DNA of 64,000 nt from Fibrisoma limi BUZ 3. GTDB lineage: Bacteria > Bacteroidota > Bacteroidia > Cytophagales > Spirosomataceae. The translations under genes were made by a program, and so were the position numbers. A model generated the notes under the pieces. It was not told where the DNA came from. It searched no databases and worked only from the letters and a program-made list of their open reading frames with translations. The stretch is taken from positions 434,001 to 498,000 of the forward strand of contig NZ_CAIT01000005.1 in assembly GCF_000296815.2 (NCBI RefSeq), written 5' to 3'. Shown one piece after another: positions 7,294 to 15,510 of this stretch; position 1 is the first letter of the stretch; the number at the start of each line of letters is the position of its first letter.

Positions 7294-9966
7294 TTATTCG
7301 CTACGTAAGGACTTGACCGGATTCATCAAAGCCGCTTTGATACTCTGGAAGCTGATGGTCAGCAAGGCGATCAAAATAGCCAGCACACCGGCTGCCACGA
7401 ATACCCACCACTCGACGCCAATTCTGTATTGAAAATGCTGCATCCACTGGTCCATGACGTACCAGGCCAGGGGGGACGCAATCAGGATGGCAATGAAGAC
7501 CAGCTTCAGGAAGTCGGTTGAGAGTAGCGTAACCACGTTGGCAATCGACGCGCCTAAGACTTTACGCACCCCAATCTCTTTTGTTCGTTGTTCGGCGGTA
7601 AAGGCTGCCAGCCCAAACAGACCTAAACACGAGATGAAGATAGCCAGGAAGGCAAAGTAATTGGCCAGGCTGCCCACCACTGTCTCGCTTTTGTACAGGT
7701 TGTTGTATTCTTCATCGGCAAAACGGTAAGCAAACGGAAACTTCGGGTTCATCTGCTTCCATAACGCTTCAATGCTCGCGAGGGCCTGCTGCGTCTGGCC
7801 GGGCTGCGTCCGGATCATAAAGTTCTGCGAGCCCGGGTCCGTGCTCAACCGGAGGATCAACGGCGTAATTTGGGTGTGCAGCGACTGGAAATGAAAATCT
7901 TCGATTACGCCAATGATTTTACCGGGCTTGCCCCACATGGTCAGCGGTTGGCCGACTGGCGATCCGGCCGGTCCGCCGGTGCGGTTCCGGTTTTCGTAGC
8001 CAATGCGCTTAGCGGCTGTCTGGTTGATGAGGTAGTTGGTCGTGTCGGTGCTGAACGCGGGCGAGAAATCACGACCGGTCAGCTTCAGCTTCAACGTCCT
8101 GGCAACGTCGTAGCCTACTGAAGTTTGCGCAAACTCAATGAGGACGTTTGGGTCTTTGCCCGGCCAGCTAACGCCCCCCGTGCTGCTACCAATGTTGTGT
8201 GGGGCTTCCTGTATGGACGATACCGAGGCTACACCGGGCATCCGCAAGAGTTCGTCGCGGAAGGTTTTGTAGGCGGACTGGGTCGTCAGCTCGCCTTCAA
8301 CCGGCACGTACAGCAGATTTTCACGGTCGTAGCCGAGGTTTTTCGTCTGTATGAAATTCACTTGCCGATAGACCACAATGGTGCCGACGATGAGCAAGGT
8401 CGACAGCACAAACTGGAAGACTACCAAACCCTGCCGGAAGAGCCGGGCACCGGAACCAAACTTCAACGATCCCTTCAGGACCCGAACCGGATTCAGCGAC
8501 GACAGGAACAGGGCCGGATAGCTACCTGCCAGCAAGCCCGTCACGACCGTTATGCCACCCAGCATCAACCAGAACCGGGCGTCGGTAATCTGTAGGCGGA
8601 TGTGTTTGCCGGTTAGCGAATTAAATGAAGGCAGGATGAGGTAGATGAAGCCCAGGGCAATCAGCAGCGCCAGTGACGTGAGCAGCAACGCTTCCCCAAT
8701 AAACTGCCCGACCAGTAAGCTCCGCATAGCACCGACCACTTTCCGAACACCCACTTCCCGTGCCCGCTTAACCGACCGGGCCGTAGCCAGATTCATAAAG
8801 TTGATGCAGGCAATCAGTAGCAGAAAAGCTGCTACGATGCCGAACAAACGCACGTATTCAATACGGCCGCCGTCCTGCTGCCCGTTCTTAAAGTTTGAGT
8901 ATAAGTAAGCGTCGGGAACAGCTTGTAAAAAGAGTTCGGCGTTGAAACTGCGCCCCAGTTCTTTGTTGTACTTTCTCAAAAACGGTTTCAGTTTCGCGTT
9001 GAGGGTGGCAACGTCAGCGTCCGGGCGAACCTGAATCCGGGTATGCGGACCATTGTTACCCCAATCCTTCATCCAGGGATTTCGCGTAATGCAGTCCTGC
9101 CAGTTGAGCAGGAAGTCGTACTTGTCGGATGTGTTGGTGGGCAGGTTCTCAAATACGGCCGTGACCTGATAGTCCGTTTTGTTGTCGATACGGATGCTCT
9201 TGCCGAGTGCTGCCGTTGGGTCACCAAAATAGAATTCGGCTACTTTTCTGGAAATGGCCAGGCTGTTCGGGGTGTTGAGGGCCGTCGTGGGCGTACCGGC
9301 CAGCAGCGGTATGCTAAACATCTTAAACCAGTCGGCCCCGGCCCAGTGGCCACTTTCTTTATTGATCTTGTCGCCCACGGTGAATGTCATCCGTGCGTCC
9401 CAGCCCGTGTAGCCCGCAGCATGAATAATTTCAGGAAACTGCTGCTTCAGCTCATCGGGTAGCACCCCCGGCGTGAAGCGGCCCGTTTCCACCTTACCGT
9501 CGTACATTTGCCGCTGCATGACGTGGTACAACTGAGGTCCGTTGGCATGGTAGTTATCGACGCTTAGCTCGTCCTGAATCCAAAGCAAAATCAATAAACT
9601 GCTGACCATGCCCAACGCCAGGCCCAGAATATTAATGGCCGAGAATGTTTTATTGTTGGCTAAATTCCGCCAGGCGATCTTGAGATAATTGCGAATCATA
9701 GCTGGGTGTAAAAATAAGGGTGAGGGATACTCACGTTGTTGTCGTTTCAGTGCGAATGGTTTGAAAAACCCCAGTGCCTCCCATGCGTACTGCCGCCTGG
9801 CACTACGTTCGCCGAACAGGGCCACTCGCCGGGAGAAGCGCTCGTGCAAGTCGCCCTGTACTTCCTCCAGCAGGTGCGGAGCGCAGAACCATTCCAGTAG
9901 CCGGTCAGCCCAGCGGGGTGGAGCAACTCCCCGTTCTCCTTCCTCCCTACTCTTTCTTTCGTTCAT
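7294..9966 (-). CDS. FtsX-like ABC transporter permease with N-terminal prefix domain
   Basis: 890 residues and intact. Residues 1-75 are the cytoplasmic prefix (WADRLLEWFCAPHLLEEVQG). They are followed by MIRNYLKIAWRNL, a first helix (INILGLALGMVSSLLILLW), a large extracytoplasmic MacB-like domain, an FtsX unit near 380-500 (ARSVKRAREVGVRKVVGA), a second extracytoplasmic domain and a C-terminal FtsX unit (QRTKEIGVRKVLGAS) ending in NPVKSLRSE. Its ATG overlaps the padR stop by four bases. The prefix and C-terminus are nearly identical to the next gene, pointing to tandem duplication. No ATPase is linked, so the partner and the cargo are unknown; efflux or lipoprotein/peptide export is possible. 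Confidence 0.9.
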   Translation of the reverse strand: MNERKSREEGERGVAPPRWADRLLEWFCAPHLLEEVQGDLHERFSRRVALFGERSARRQYAWEALGFFKPFALKRQQREYPSPLFLHPAMIRNYLKIAWRNLANNKTFSAINILGLALGMVSSLLILLWIQDELSVDNYHANGPQLYHVMQRQMYDGKVETGRFTPGVLPDELKQQFPEIIHAAGYTGWDARMTFTVGDKINKESGHWAGADWFKMFSIPLLAGTPTTALNTPNSLAISRKVAEFYFGDPTAALGKSIRIDNKTDYQVTAVFENLPTNTSDKYDFLLNWQDCITRNPWMKDWGNNGPHTRIQVRPDADVATLNAKLKPFLRKYNKELGRSFNAELFLQAVPDAYLYSNFKNGQQDGGRIEYVRLFGIVAAFLLLIACINFMNLATARSVKRAREVGVRKVVGAMRSLLVGQFIGEALLLTSLALLIALGFIYLILPSFNSLTGKHIRLQITDARFWLMLGGITVVTGLLAGSYPALFLSSLNPVRVLKGSLKFGSGARLFRQGLVVFQFVLSTLLIVGTIVVYRQVNFIQTKNLGYDRENLLYVPVEGELTTQSAYKTFRDELLRMPGVASVSSIQEAPHNIGSSTGGVSWPGKDPNVLIEFAQTSVGYDVARTLKLKLTGRDFSPAFSTDTTNYLINQTAAKRIGYENRNRTGGPAGSPVGQPLTMWGKPGKIIGVIEDFHFQSLHTQITPLILRLSTDPGSQNFMIRTQPGQTQQALASIEALWKQMNPKFPFAYRFADEEYNNLYKSETVVGSLANYFAFLAIFISCLGLFGLAAFTAEQRTKEIGVRKVLGASIANVVTLLSTDFLKLVFIAILIASPLAWYVMDQWMQHFQYRIGVEWWVFVAAGVLAILIALLTISFQSIKAALMNPVKSLRSE

Positions 9967-10301
9967 ATACTAATGGCCGGTAGGGTGTTCGGCAAAATTG
10001 AGTTCCATAGCTGCTCCCGTACCGCCCGGATGTCGTGGAGGGTCCGGCTGCCCAATACGGTGACCGTGAACAGGCGTTTTCGCCGACCCCCACGCTCAGC
10101 GGTAGCGTCGCCCATTCGTGACGAAAGCATACCTTTTTCTTCCAGTCGATGCAGGGCTGCGTGAACGGCACTGATACTGACCGAGCGACCGGTCTGCTGC
10201 TCCAGTTCGTCGGTGATCGCAACACCGTAGGCTCCGTTGCCCAGCACCGCAACGGTTAGTAACACAACTTCTTCAAACTCCCCCAAGTAGGTTCGTCTCA
10301 T
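9963..10301 (-). CDS. PadR family transcriptional regulator
   Basis: 112 residues with the PadR winged helix (MRRTYLGEFEEVVLLTVAVL, AALHRLEEKGMLSSRMG, GGRRKRLFTVTVLG). It is a paralogue of the regulator at 513-851, with the same length and conserved recognition helix. It is first in an operon with two prefix-type permeases and is coupled to the first by an ATGA overlap. Upstream are a sigma-54-like promoter (10330-10345) and TGTCCG-containing sites (10400-10436). It probably represses its own operon. Confidence 0.9.
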   Translation of the reverse strand: MRRTYLGEFEEVVLLTVAVLGNGAYGVAITDELEQQTGRSVSISAVHAALHRLEEKGMLSSRMGDATAERGGRRKRLFTVTVLGSRTLHDIRAVREQLWNSILPNTLPAISI

Positions 10302-10329
10302 AGCCGAGAGGTTATTTCAACTTTAGTAG

Positions 10330-10345
10330 AACAAATGCCTTGCCA
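10330..10345 (-). promoter_or_regulatory. Sigma-54-like promoter of the second PadR operon
   Basis: The minus strand reads TGGCAAGGCATTTGTT, that is TGGCAA-N5-TTGTT. The -24 GG is present; the -12 position has GT instead of GC, so it is weaker than the copy at 879-894. An imperfect palindrome (ATTTCAACT ... AGAACAAAT) lies between it and the padR start, where the first operon has its perfect one. Confidence 0.4.
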
Positions 10346-10399
10346 AAAGCCAGAAACGCCGTTTCTGGCTTATAGTCGGGCTTTTAGCTAACATTCGTC

Positions 10400-10436
10400 T
10401 GTCCGAAAACGTACACGCACTGTCCGATCGTGAACG
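10400..10436. promoter_or_regulatory. Candidate UAS sites upstream of the second PadR operon
   Basis: TGTCCGAAAACGTACA (10400-10415) matches the palindrome at 958-973 with one mismatch in the right half (CGTACA for CGGACA). TGTCCG recurs at 10421-10426 with a poorer right half. Both lie 55-90 bases upstream of the -24 element. Confidence 0.4.
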
Positions 10437-10448
10437 AACTCGAACATT

Positions 10449-11153
10449 TTACCGGATTTCATCAAGCCGGTAAGGCACCGCCCCCCGGCCGATCGTTAGC
10501 CGGTACGTTCGCGTCTGTTGTTTCGTAGCGATCCTGAACCGGAAGGTGCCTTCTGGCAACTGGCTCACGTCGATGGCTCGTTTGTAGGCCGACAGTGAAC
10601 TGATGTCCCGGTAGATTGAGTTGTAGGAATTGTCTTCGATGGATATAAGAACTCGCTCCTGCCTGGGATTCAGGAAAATGACGCGAAGTTTCCCCTCGCT
10701 GTTGACCAAGGGCTGGGTAACGAATCGGTTTGCTTCCTCCGGGCTGGTCGTCGGTTCGTCGCGCAGGAGGCTGGGACGCAGGAAAGCATTGATCGGAACG
10801 CGTTCGTTACTGGCCAGTAGTTCGTGTGTTCTGACGTGTGCTGAAAGAAGCTGATTGTTCACCAGGCGATCCAGCATGGAATCGAATAGGCGAACAGTTC
10901 GTTTGTTGAGCTTCACGTACCGGCCGCTGATGGTTTCCTGGTAAATCAGTTGGCGGTCGCGGTCATAGAACCGGATGATTGTACTGCGGCTGGCGTAGTC
11001 GGTGTGCAGGCGCCAGTAGCCGTTCGATGAGTCGGCCGGATACGTGTAATGAGCATTGGTTGCCTGGCCGATAGCCGCTGTTTGCATCATGAGCAAAACA
11101 GATGCGAGTAGCCAGCGTCTGGCTGCGTTGGAGATGGAATACGTGCGATTCAT
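10449..11153 (-). CDS. Secreted protein of unknown function
   Basis: I do not recognise a family. From the ATG at 11153 the product has 234 residues and a clear signal peptide (ARRWLLASVLLMMQTAAIGQ). A longer frame starts at 11204 but would put 17 polar residues before the signal. The mature part has short beta-like stretches (TIIRFYDRDRQLIYQETISG) and a C-terminal segment PEGTFRFRIATKQQTRTYRL that recalls small Bacteroidota secreted beta-sandwich proteins. It lies upstream of the PadR operon on the same strand, but 147 bases and a separate promoter region divide them. A GTCC/GGAC palindrome precedes it. Confidence 0.75.
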   Translation of the reverse strand: MNRTYSISNAARRWLLASVLLMMQTAAIGQATNAHYTYPADSSNGYWRLHTDYASRSTIIRFYDRDRQLIYQETISGRYVKLNKRTVRLFDSMLDRLVNNQLLSAHVRTHELLASNERVPINAFLRPSLLRDEPTTSPEEANRFVTQPLVNSEGKLRVIFLNPRQERVLISIEDNSYNSIYRDISSLSAYKRAIDVSQLPEGTFRFRIATKQQTRTYRLTIGRGAVPYRLDEIR

Positions 11154-11272
11154 TAGCTTTATTGTTTTTGGTTTATTGCCTGGGTAATAGCCTGCCGCGC
11201 CCAAGGCACTGATGCCGCCGGGCCTGAACGTAATAAACGCGATGGAAGAGAGGTTAGAAAGGTAGACTATGT

Positions 11273-11302
11273 ACGTCCCCGGACGTGTACTCTGTCCTGA
11301 AG
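11273..11302. promoter_or_regulatory. GTCC/GGAC palindrome upstream of the secreted unknown
   Basis: ACGTCCCCGGACGT at 11273-11286 is a near-perfect palindrome with a 2-base centre. TCTGTCCTGAAG at 11291-11302 is the exact reverse complement of the element at 986-997 upstream of the first PadR operon. I find no matching -24/-12 promoter. The rest of 11154-11484 shows no gene. Confidence 0.35.
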
Positions 11303-11484
11303 GGAGGTAATTCGATAGGTGTTACTAACTGCCCAAAAGATGCCGGGTTGAGAACGAAGGTTGCATGTGGGTTGTCCTAAAATCTGTTAAAATTGATAAA
11401 TAGGTCCGCAGCCCGCTCCGGCAAAACGGTTACCTTCGCAGCAGAATGGAATAAAACTTGCCATTCTCTCTTTGAATTACACGC

Positions 11485-12105
11485 ATGGCCCTTCAGACAA
11501 TCGTTAAAATTTCCAACGTTACTAACCTGAGCGATGCCCGCTACTGTGCCGGTATGGGCGTTGATATGCTCGGCTTCTCAATGGACGAAGATGCGCCGGA
11601 GTACGTTGATCCTAAAAAATTTGAAGAAATCCGTTCGTGGGTAGCTGGTATAAAGATCGTTGGTGAAACCACAACTACGGATACCGAACACATTGAGCGG
11701 CTGCTCGATACGTACCAGCCCGACGTATTGCAGGTCGATGAAGCCGCACTCCTGCCTTTCCTGGGCTCGTTCGGTAAGCCACTGATCCTCCGCGTCGATT
11801 TGTCGCAGGTAACCCTCGATCAGTTGAAAACCTTATTCCAGACCAGCAGCGCCGGAGCAGATTTCGTGCTGCTTGAAAGTCGTGCTCCGCTGCACATCGA
11901 TGACGATCTGAAGCAAACGCTCCAGCCGTTAGCCAACCGCTACCCGATCCTGCTCGGAACAGGCATTTCCGCCCAGAATGTCCACCACCTCCTGGCCGAG
12001 CTACCTGTTCAGGGAATTGCCCTTAGCGGGGGGGAAGAAGAACGTCCCGGCAATAAGGAGTTCGGCGAACTAATGGACATTCTCGAAGCAATCGAAGAGG
12101 AGTAG
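11485..12105 (+). CDS. TrpF-like (phosphoribosylanthranilate isomerase-like) beta/alpha barrel, probably not catalytically standard
   Basis: 206 residues with the TrpF layout: KISN at 8-11 where TrpF has KICG, DARYCAGMGVDMLGF (17-31), FVLLESR (127-133), GTGISAQNV (158-166) and the phosphate loop SGGEEERPG (181-189). In true PRA isomerase the Cys of KICG is the general base and an Asp in the LLD motif the general acid. Here they are Ser10 and Glu131. The barrel and phosphate grip are kept but the catalytic pair is changed. No other trp gene is nearby. It may have another substrate, so I give no symbol. Confidence 0.8.
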   Translation: MALQTIVKISNVTNLSDARYCAGMGVDMLGFSMDEDAPEYVDPKKFEEIRSWVAGIKIVGETTTTDTEHIERLLDTYQPDVLQVDEAALLPFLGSFGKPLILRVDLSQVTLDQLKTLFQTSSAGADFVLLESRAPLHIDDDLKQTLQPLANRYPILLGTGISAQNVHHLLAELPVQGIALSGGEEERPGNKEFGELMDILEAIEEE

Positions 12106-12111
12106 GGCCAA

Positions 12112-12165
12112 GGGCGTAGGACATGGGGTAACCTGTTATTACCCTGAGCCCCATGCCCTATGCTC
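12112..12165. repeat. Snap-back inverted repeat, CATGGGG type
   Basis: The arms 12112-12128 and 12149-12165 (CCCCATGCCCTATGCTC) match at 14 of 17 positions. The left side reads as 7-base units (AGGGCCA AGGGCGT AGGACAT). It lies just after the TrpF-like gene and is related to the repeat at 7219-7291. Confidence 0.65.
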
Positions 12166-12304
12166 CAAGTCATCACCACTACCTTGTATTACCTACTATC
12201 ATTGAAAACATACATCCATCAAACCCGGGGTCCATTCTTCTAATTCCGGTTGGGGCAGAACCGTCATCCTGCGACATTTACAACGGTTTTAGACCCTATT
12301 AGCC

Positions 12305-12778
12305 ATGAACAATCAATTGGGCGGCACTCCGCTAGAACGCATCCCTGGTGAAGCCATGATCGGGGGCGTCGCGGCCGGGTTGGCCCGCTATTTTGGATGG
12401 AACCGGACGGTTGTCCGCCTGATTTTTATTGCCGGTATTTTTCTGCCGCACTTTCCCGCGTTACTTATCTACATTATTTTGTGGATCGCTATGCCGAAGC
12501 AACCAATCGGCGCTTCTCTTAACCAGGTAACTGTATATTCAAACCCAGTCTTTTCTATGCAACCGTACAATCCCAACAACCCCACTTCGTCCAACGGCAG
12601 CATCGTCGGTGGCATCGTCCTGATCGTTCTCGGTGTTCTGTTCCTGCTCGACCGCTGGTTCGATATTGATTTTGGCGATCTGTGGCCATTTATCCTGATT
12701 GCGGTGGGCCTGTGGTTGATCTTCCGCGATCGGATTAAAACACCTTACGATTCCAATAACACCAACAACCCTTTGTAA
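12305..12778 (+). CDS. PspC domain-containing membrane protein
   Basis: 157 residues. Residues 10-70 are a PspC domain (GGVAAGLARYFGWNRTVVRL, then a helix through IYIILWIAMP). A polar linker (PYNPNNPTSSNG) leads to two further hydrophobic segments with the WPFILIAVGLWLIF signature also seen in LiaI/LiaF-like proteins. It is an inner-membrane protein likely involved in envelope stress sensing. It is co-directional with the LiaF-like gene 64 bases downstream, separated by a hairpin at 12782-12818, and the two probably act together. Confidence 0.85.
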   Translation: MNNQLGGTPLERIPGEAMIGGVAAGLARYFGWNRTVVRLIFIAGIFLPHFPALLIYIILWIAMPKQPIGASLNQVTVYSNPVFSMQPYNPNNPTSSNGSIVGGIVLIVLGVLFLLDRWFDIDFGDLWPFILIAVGLWLIFRDRIKTPYDSNNTNNPL

Positions 12779-12781
12779 ACA

Positions 12782-12818
12782 ATGTATGATATAGCACTTT
12801 CAAAGCTATATCATACAT
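12782..12818. repeat. Perfect hairpin ATGTATGATATAGC
   Basis: Arms of 14 bases (12782-12795 and 12805-12818) are perfectly complementary across a 9-base loop, just after the PspC stop codon. The word TGTATGATATA recurs in the repeat at 55900-55966. Confidence 0.8.
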
Positions 12819-12842
12819 CACACCGCTTAACCTACTTAAGCC

Positions 12843-13841
12843 ATGCAGCGAAGACGAAATAGTGGATTATTCTGGGGCGTCGCGTTAATTACGTTCGGCC
12901 TGCTGATCGTTGCGCGTCGTGCCGACTGGATTGATTTCGACTGGCATTCTCTCGCCAACTTCTGGCCGGTGTTGCTCATCCTGGCGGGTATCAATCTGAT
13001 TCTCGAACGACAGGGTAGTGCCGCGTCGATCGTTACGACGGTTTTACTGGCCGTAGCCGTTCCGTTCACTTTGTTCGGGCTCTTCAGCCGGGACCGGGAC
13101 GATCATCGCTCCGGATTCCACTGGAATCACGACGATGATGACGACAACGATTCGGGGCGGGATGACGACGACGATAATTCGTCGGTTTCAGAGAGAGGAA
13201 AAGTACGTAGTAATACGTTTACGGAGGTGATGGAGCCTGATACCCGCGAAGCCGTATTGAAGCTGGCGGGTGGCGCCGGGCGCTTCACCATCAGTGAACC
13301 CACATCGGAACTGATCAAGGCCGATACCCGGCAGACGATTGGTAATTATTCGATGACCGTAGAGCGCGACCCTACAACCCGCATCCCAACCATTGAGCTT
13401 AAACCAACCGAAGAAAATCAGAAGATTCGATTGAAGGACGGTGATTTTGAGAACCGCGTGGACGTACATCTGAACGACAAACCTCTCTGGACAATCGATG
13501 TTGGTCTGGGGGCTGGCGATGCCGATCTGGATTTGAGTCAATATGCTATCAAAGAGCTAAAAGTAGGTGTCGGGGCCTCGGATCTGGATCTTAAACTAGG
13601 GGCAAAAGCCGATCTGATGGATGTGAAGCTTGATGCCGGCGTAGCGTCCGTGACGGTAGAGGTACCCAAAGAAGTGGGTTGCCGCATCAAAAAAGACGGC
13701 GCATTGAACGTTAATCAGCTTGACGGCTTCACCGAAACCAGCAACGGAGAATACGTAAGTCCTGGCTACGATACGACTACCAAGAAAATCAACATCCGGT
13801 TCGATGGGGGCGTATCGAGCTTTACCGTGAAGCGTTACTAA
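12843..13841 (+). CDS. LiaF-like transmembrane protein with C-terminal toast-rack adhesin-like domain
   Basis: 332 residues. The N-terminal 80 residues carry two or three helices with the LiaI-LiaF signature (FWPVLLILAGINLILER). Next is a very acidic linker (residues about 93-117, runs of Asp). The C-terminal domain from about 130 on is a repetitive beta structure (GLGAGDADLDLS, VGVGASDLDLKLGA, LDAGVASVTVEVP) of the DUF4097/LiaF toast-rack type. In Firmicutes LiaF restrains a cell-envelope stress kinase. Here no kinase is adjacent, but pairing with PspC suggests envelope stress. It ends at a strong terminator. Confidence 0.85.
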   Translation: MQRRRNSGLFWGVALITFGLLIVARRADWIDFDWHSLANFWPVLLILAGINLILERQGSAASIVTTVLLAVAVPFTLFGLFSRDRDDHRSGFHWNHDDDDDNDSGRDDDDDNSSVSERGKVRSNTFTEVMEPDTREAVLKLAGGAGRFTISEPTSELIKADTRQTIGNYSMTVERDPTTRIPTIELKPTEENQKIRLKDGDFENRVDVHLNDKPLWTIDVGLGAGDADLDLSQYAIKELKVGVGASDLDLKLGAKADLMDVKLDAGVASVTVEVPKEVGCRIKKDGALNVNQLDGFTETSNGEYVSPGYDTTTKKINIRFDGGVSSFTVKRY

Positions 13842-13862
13842 AATTCCCCGATGTCTGAACAC

Positions 13863-13898
13863 AAAAAATCCCGGCTGCAAGCGCGGCCGGGGTTTTTA
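13863..13898. terminator. Bidirectional intrinsic terminator
   Basis: AAAAATCCCGGC and GCGGCCGGGGTTTTT form a GC-rich stem with A-run and T-run flanks, between the convergent LiaF-like and Spy-like genes. Confidence 0.8.
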
Positions 13899-13939
13899 TT
13901 TCCATAGGTTTATGTAAAACGGTTGGTCGATTGTGGGCG

Positions 13940-14368
13940 TCATTGTCGGGGACTTCCCAATCGGTTCAATAACATCTTGTTAAACTCCCGCTCGCTGCTG
14001 TATAATTCGCGCAGTTGCTGGGGGGATATCACTTTCAGAAAACGGCTCATGTACTCATCGTCCAGGTCCGCAATCTTCTGCTTGGTTGCATTAATTTCTT
14101 TCAGATCGGCGAGCGCATTTGACTCCGTCAGACCTGGGCGGGTCGGATCACCGCTCAATTGCCGCAGCCGGCGGTTAAGCTCCTGCTTTCTGCCATTATA
14201 TTCATTGTAGACGGCCCAGAACTGGGGCGCCTGCTCCGTGGTCAGGTTTAATCGGTTGGTGATGTAAGCGATCCGGGCCGATTCGATCCGCTGCCGCCCA
14301 TCTTGCGCATAAGCAACGCCCGTTGTCAGCATCAACATCAGCAACCAACTGTGCAATACGTGTTTCAT
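13940..14368 (-). CDS. Periplasmic Spy/CpxP-like (LTXXQ) protein
   Basis: 142 residues with a signal peptide (MLMLTTGVAYAQ). The mature part is all-helical and contains LNLTTEQAPQFWAVYNEY, the LTxxQ-type repeat of Spy/CpxP and related periplasmic proteins, and a second helix pair rich in Arg/Lys/Glu. It is probably a periplasmic chaperone or sensor. It is the last gene of a minus-strand run sigma factor - putative anti-sigma - this gene, with 22 bases to the preceding gene, so it may be part of the stress circuit. Confidence 0.75.
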   Translation of the reverse strand: MKHVLHSWLLMLMLTTGVAYAQDGRQRIESARIAYITNRLNLTTEQAPQFWAVYNEYNGRKQELNRRLRQLSGDPTRPGLTESNALADLKEINATKQKIADLDDEYMSRFLKVISPQQLRELYSSEREFNKMLLNRLGSPRQ

Positions 14369-14390
14369 TAGTATAGAATAAACTGTTTAA

Positions 14391-14864
14391 CTATGAGTTA
14401 ACCGGTTCGCTGCCCGACGTTTCGGAATAGCCTTTTTCGTCAAAATAGCGCTGAATATCATCGGGTTTTACGTCGAGGTACTGGATAATTGTCGAATCCG
14501 TACTGAACGACGACTGAATATCCTGCTGTTCGGCTAACTCATAGGGGTTGACACCCTGTTCTTCCAGATAGCTGGCAATGGCGGCATCGCTTACACCCTC
14601 CAGCGTATCGGCTCCAAGCGATTCCTGCCGTTGCGGCAGCGTTTGCCACACTAGTACGGCAATCAGACTCGCACCGGCCAGCGTAGCTGCCGTTCGCTGC
14701 CATGACCAACTGATGCTAAAGCCGGGTTTCTTTCGGGTTACCCGCGCCTGCACCCGCGAAGGCAGCGAATCAAAGTAACCCTCCGGCACGGAAAACGGCT
14801 GCTGTCGCAGCGGATGTTCCCGCGCTAATTCCTCAATCCGTATAGGTTTTTTATCGTTCATCAT
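14391..14864 (-). CDS. Putative membrane-bound anti-sigma factor
   Basis: 157 residues with no signal peptide and one membrane helix (AATLAGASLIAVLVW) near residue 60. The N-terminal cytoplasmic part has PFSVPEGYFDSLPSRV, a motif common in Bacteroidota proteins encoded beside ECF sigma factors. The C-terminus is acidic and periplasmic (LEGVSDAAIASYLEEQGV and a repeated TTIIQYLD-type motif). No zinc-binding HxxxCxxC is visible. It lies 64 bases after the ECF sigma gene, which is the main reason for the call. Confidence 0.6.
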   Translation of the reverse strand: MMNDKKPIRIEELAREHPLRQQPFSVPEGYFDSLPSRVQARVTRKKPGFSISWSWQRTAATLAGASLIAVLVWQTLPQRQESLGADTLEGVSDAAIASYLEEQGVNPYELAEQQDIQSSFSTDSTIIQYLDVKPDDIQRYFDEKGYSETSGSEPVNS

Positions 14865-14928
14865 CGTTGTAGCCAGTGACCCGTTCCGGGCTACGTTTTG
14901 TTATTGGACAGCCACCAACGGACGTGGT

Positions 14929-15501
14929 TTAATCGGTAGAATCAGAATTATTTATATAATCTTCAATTTTTTTGACGGCCAGGTGATAGGATGCCTTCAG
15001 CGCCCCAACCGACGTACCCGTAATTTCGGCAATTTCTTCGTACTTCATGTCATCGAAGTACTTCATGTTAAATACTAACCGTTGCTTATCGGGTAGTTTC
15101 AGCAACGCTTTCTGAAGTTTCAGCTGGACTTCCTCTCCGCTGGGTTCCGTTCCTGACGTAACGTAGTCGGTATTGGATTCCAGTTTCTCCATCAGTTCGC
15201 CCTCCACATCGCCGATGGGCAGAAAGAAGCGCCGACGTTTCTTGTTCAGAAAGTTAAGACACTCATTGGTAGCGATGCGGTATATCCACGTATATAACTG
15301 ACTGTCACCCCGAAACTGTTCCAGGCTGTTCCAAACTTTGATAAATGTCTCCTGCACCAGATCATCGGCGTCGTCGTGGTCAATAACCATCTTTCGGATA
15401 TGCCAATAAATTTTCTGCTGATACTTGCGCACCAGCAGATTAAAGGCATAGTTCCGGCTCGACGGATCGCGGTATTTTGCTAGGAGTTCTTCGTCAGTCA
15501 T
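14929..15501 (-). CDS. ECF subfamily RNA polymerase sigma factor
   Basis: 190 residues. Region 2 is clear (IYWHIRKMVIDHDDADDLVQ, then ETFIKVWNSLEQFRGDSQLY, followed by TWIYRIATNECLNFL). Region 4 follows (LPDKQRLVFNMKYFDDMKYE and EIAEITGTSVGALKASYHLA). It belongs to the RpoE-like ECF group common in Bacteroidota. It is transcribed with a putative anti-sigma and a Spy-like protein and presumably directs an envelope-stress regulon. A 40-base-arm inverted repeat separates it from the upstream transketolase gene. Confidence 0.93.
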   Translation of the reverse strand: MTDEELLAKYRDPSSRNYAFNLLVRKYQQKIYWHIRKMVIDHDDADDLVQETFIKVWNSLEQFRGDSQLYTWIYRIATNECLNFLNKKRRRFFLPIGDVEGELMEKLESNTDYVTSGTEPSGEEVQLKLQKALLKLPDKQRLVFNMKYFDDMKYEEIAEITGTSVGALKASYHLAVKKIEDYINNSDSTD

Positions 15502-15510
15502 TCGTGAGTA

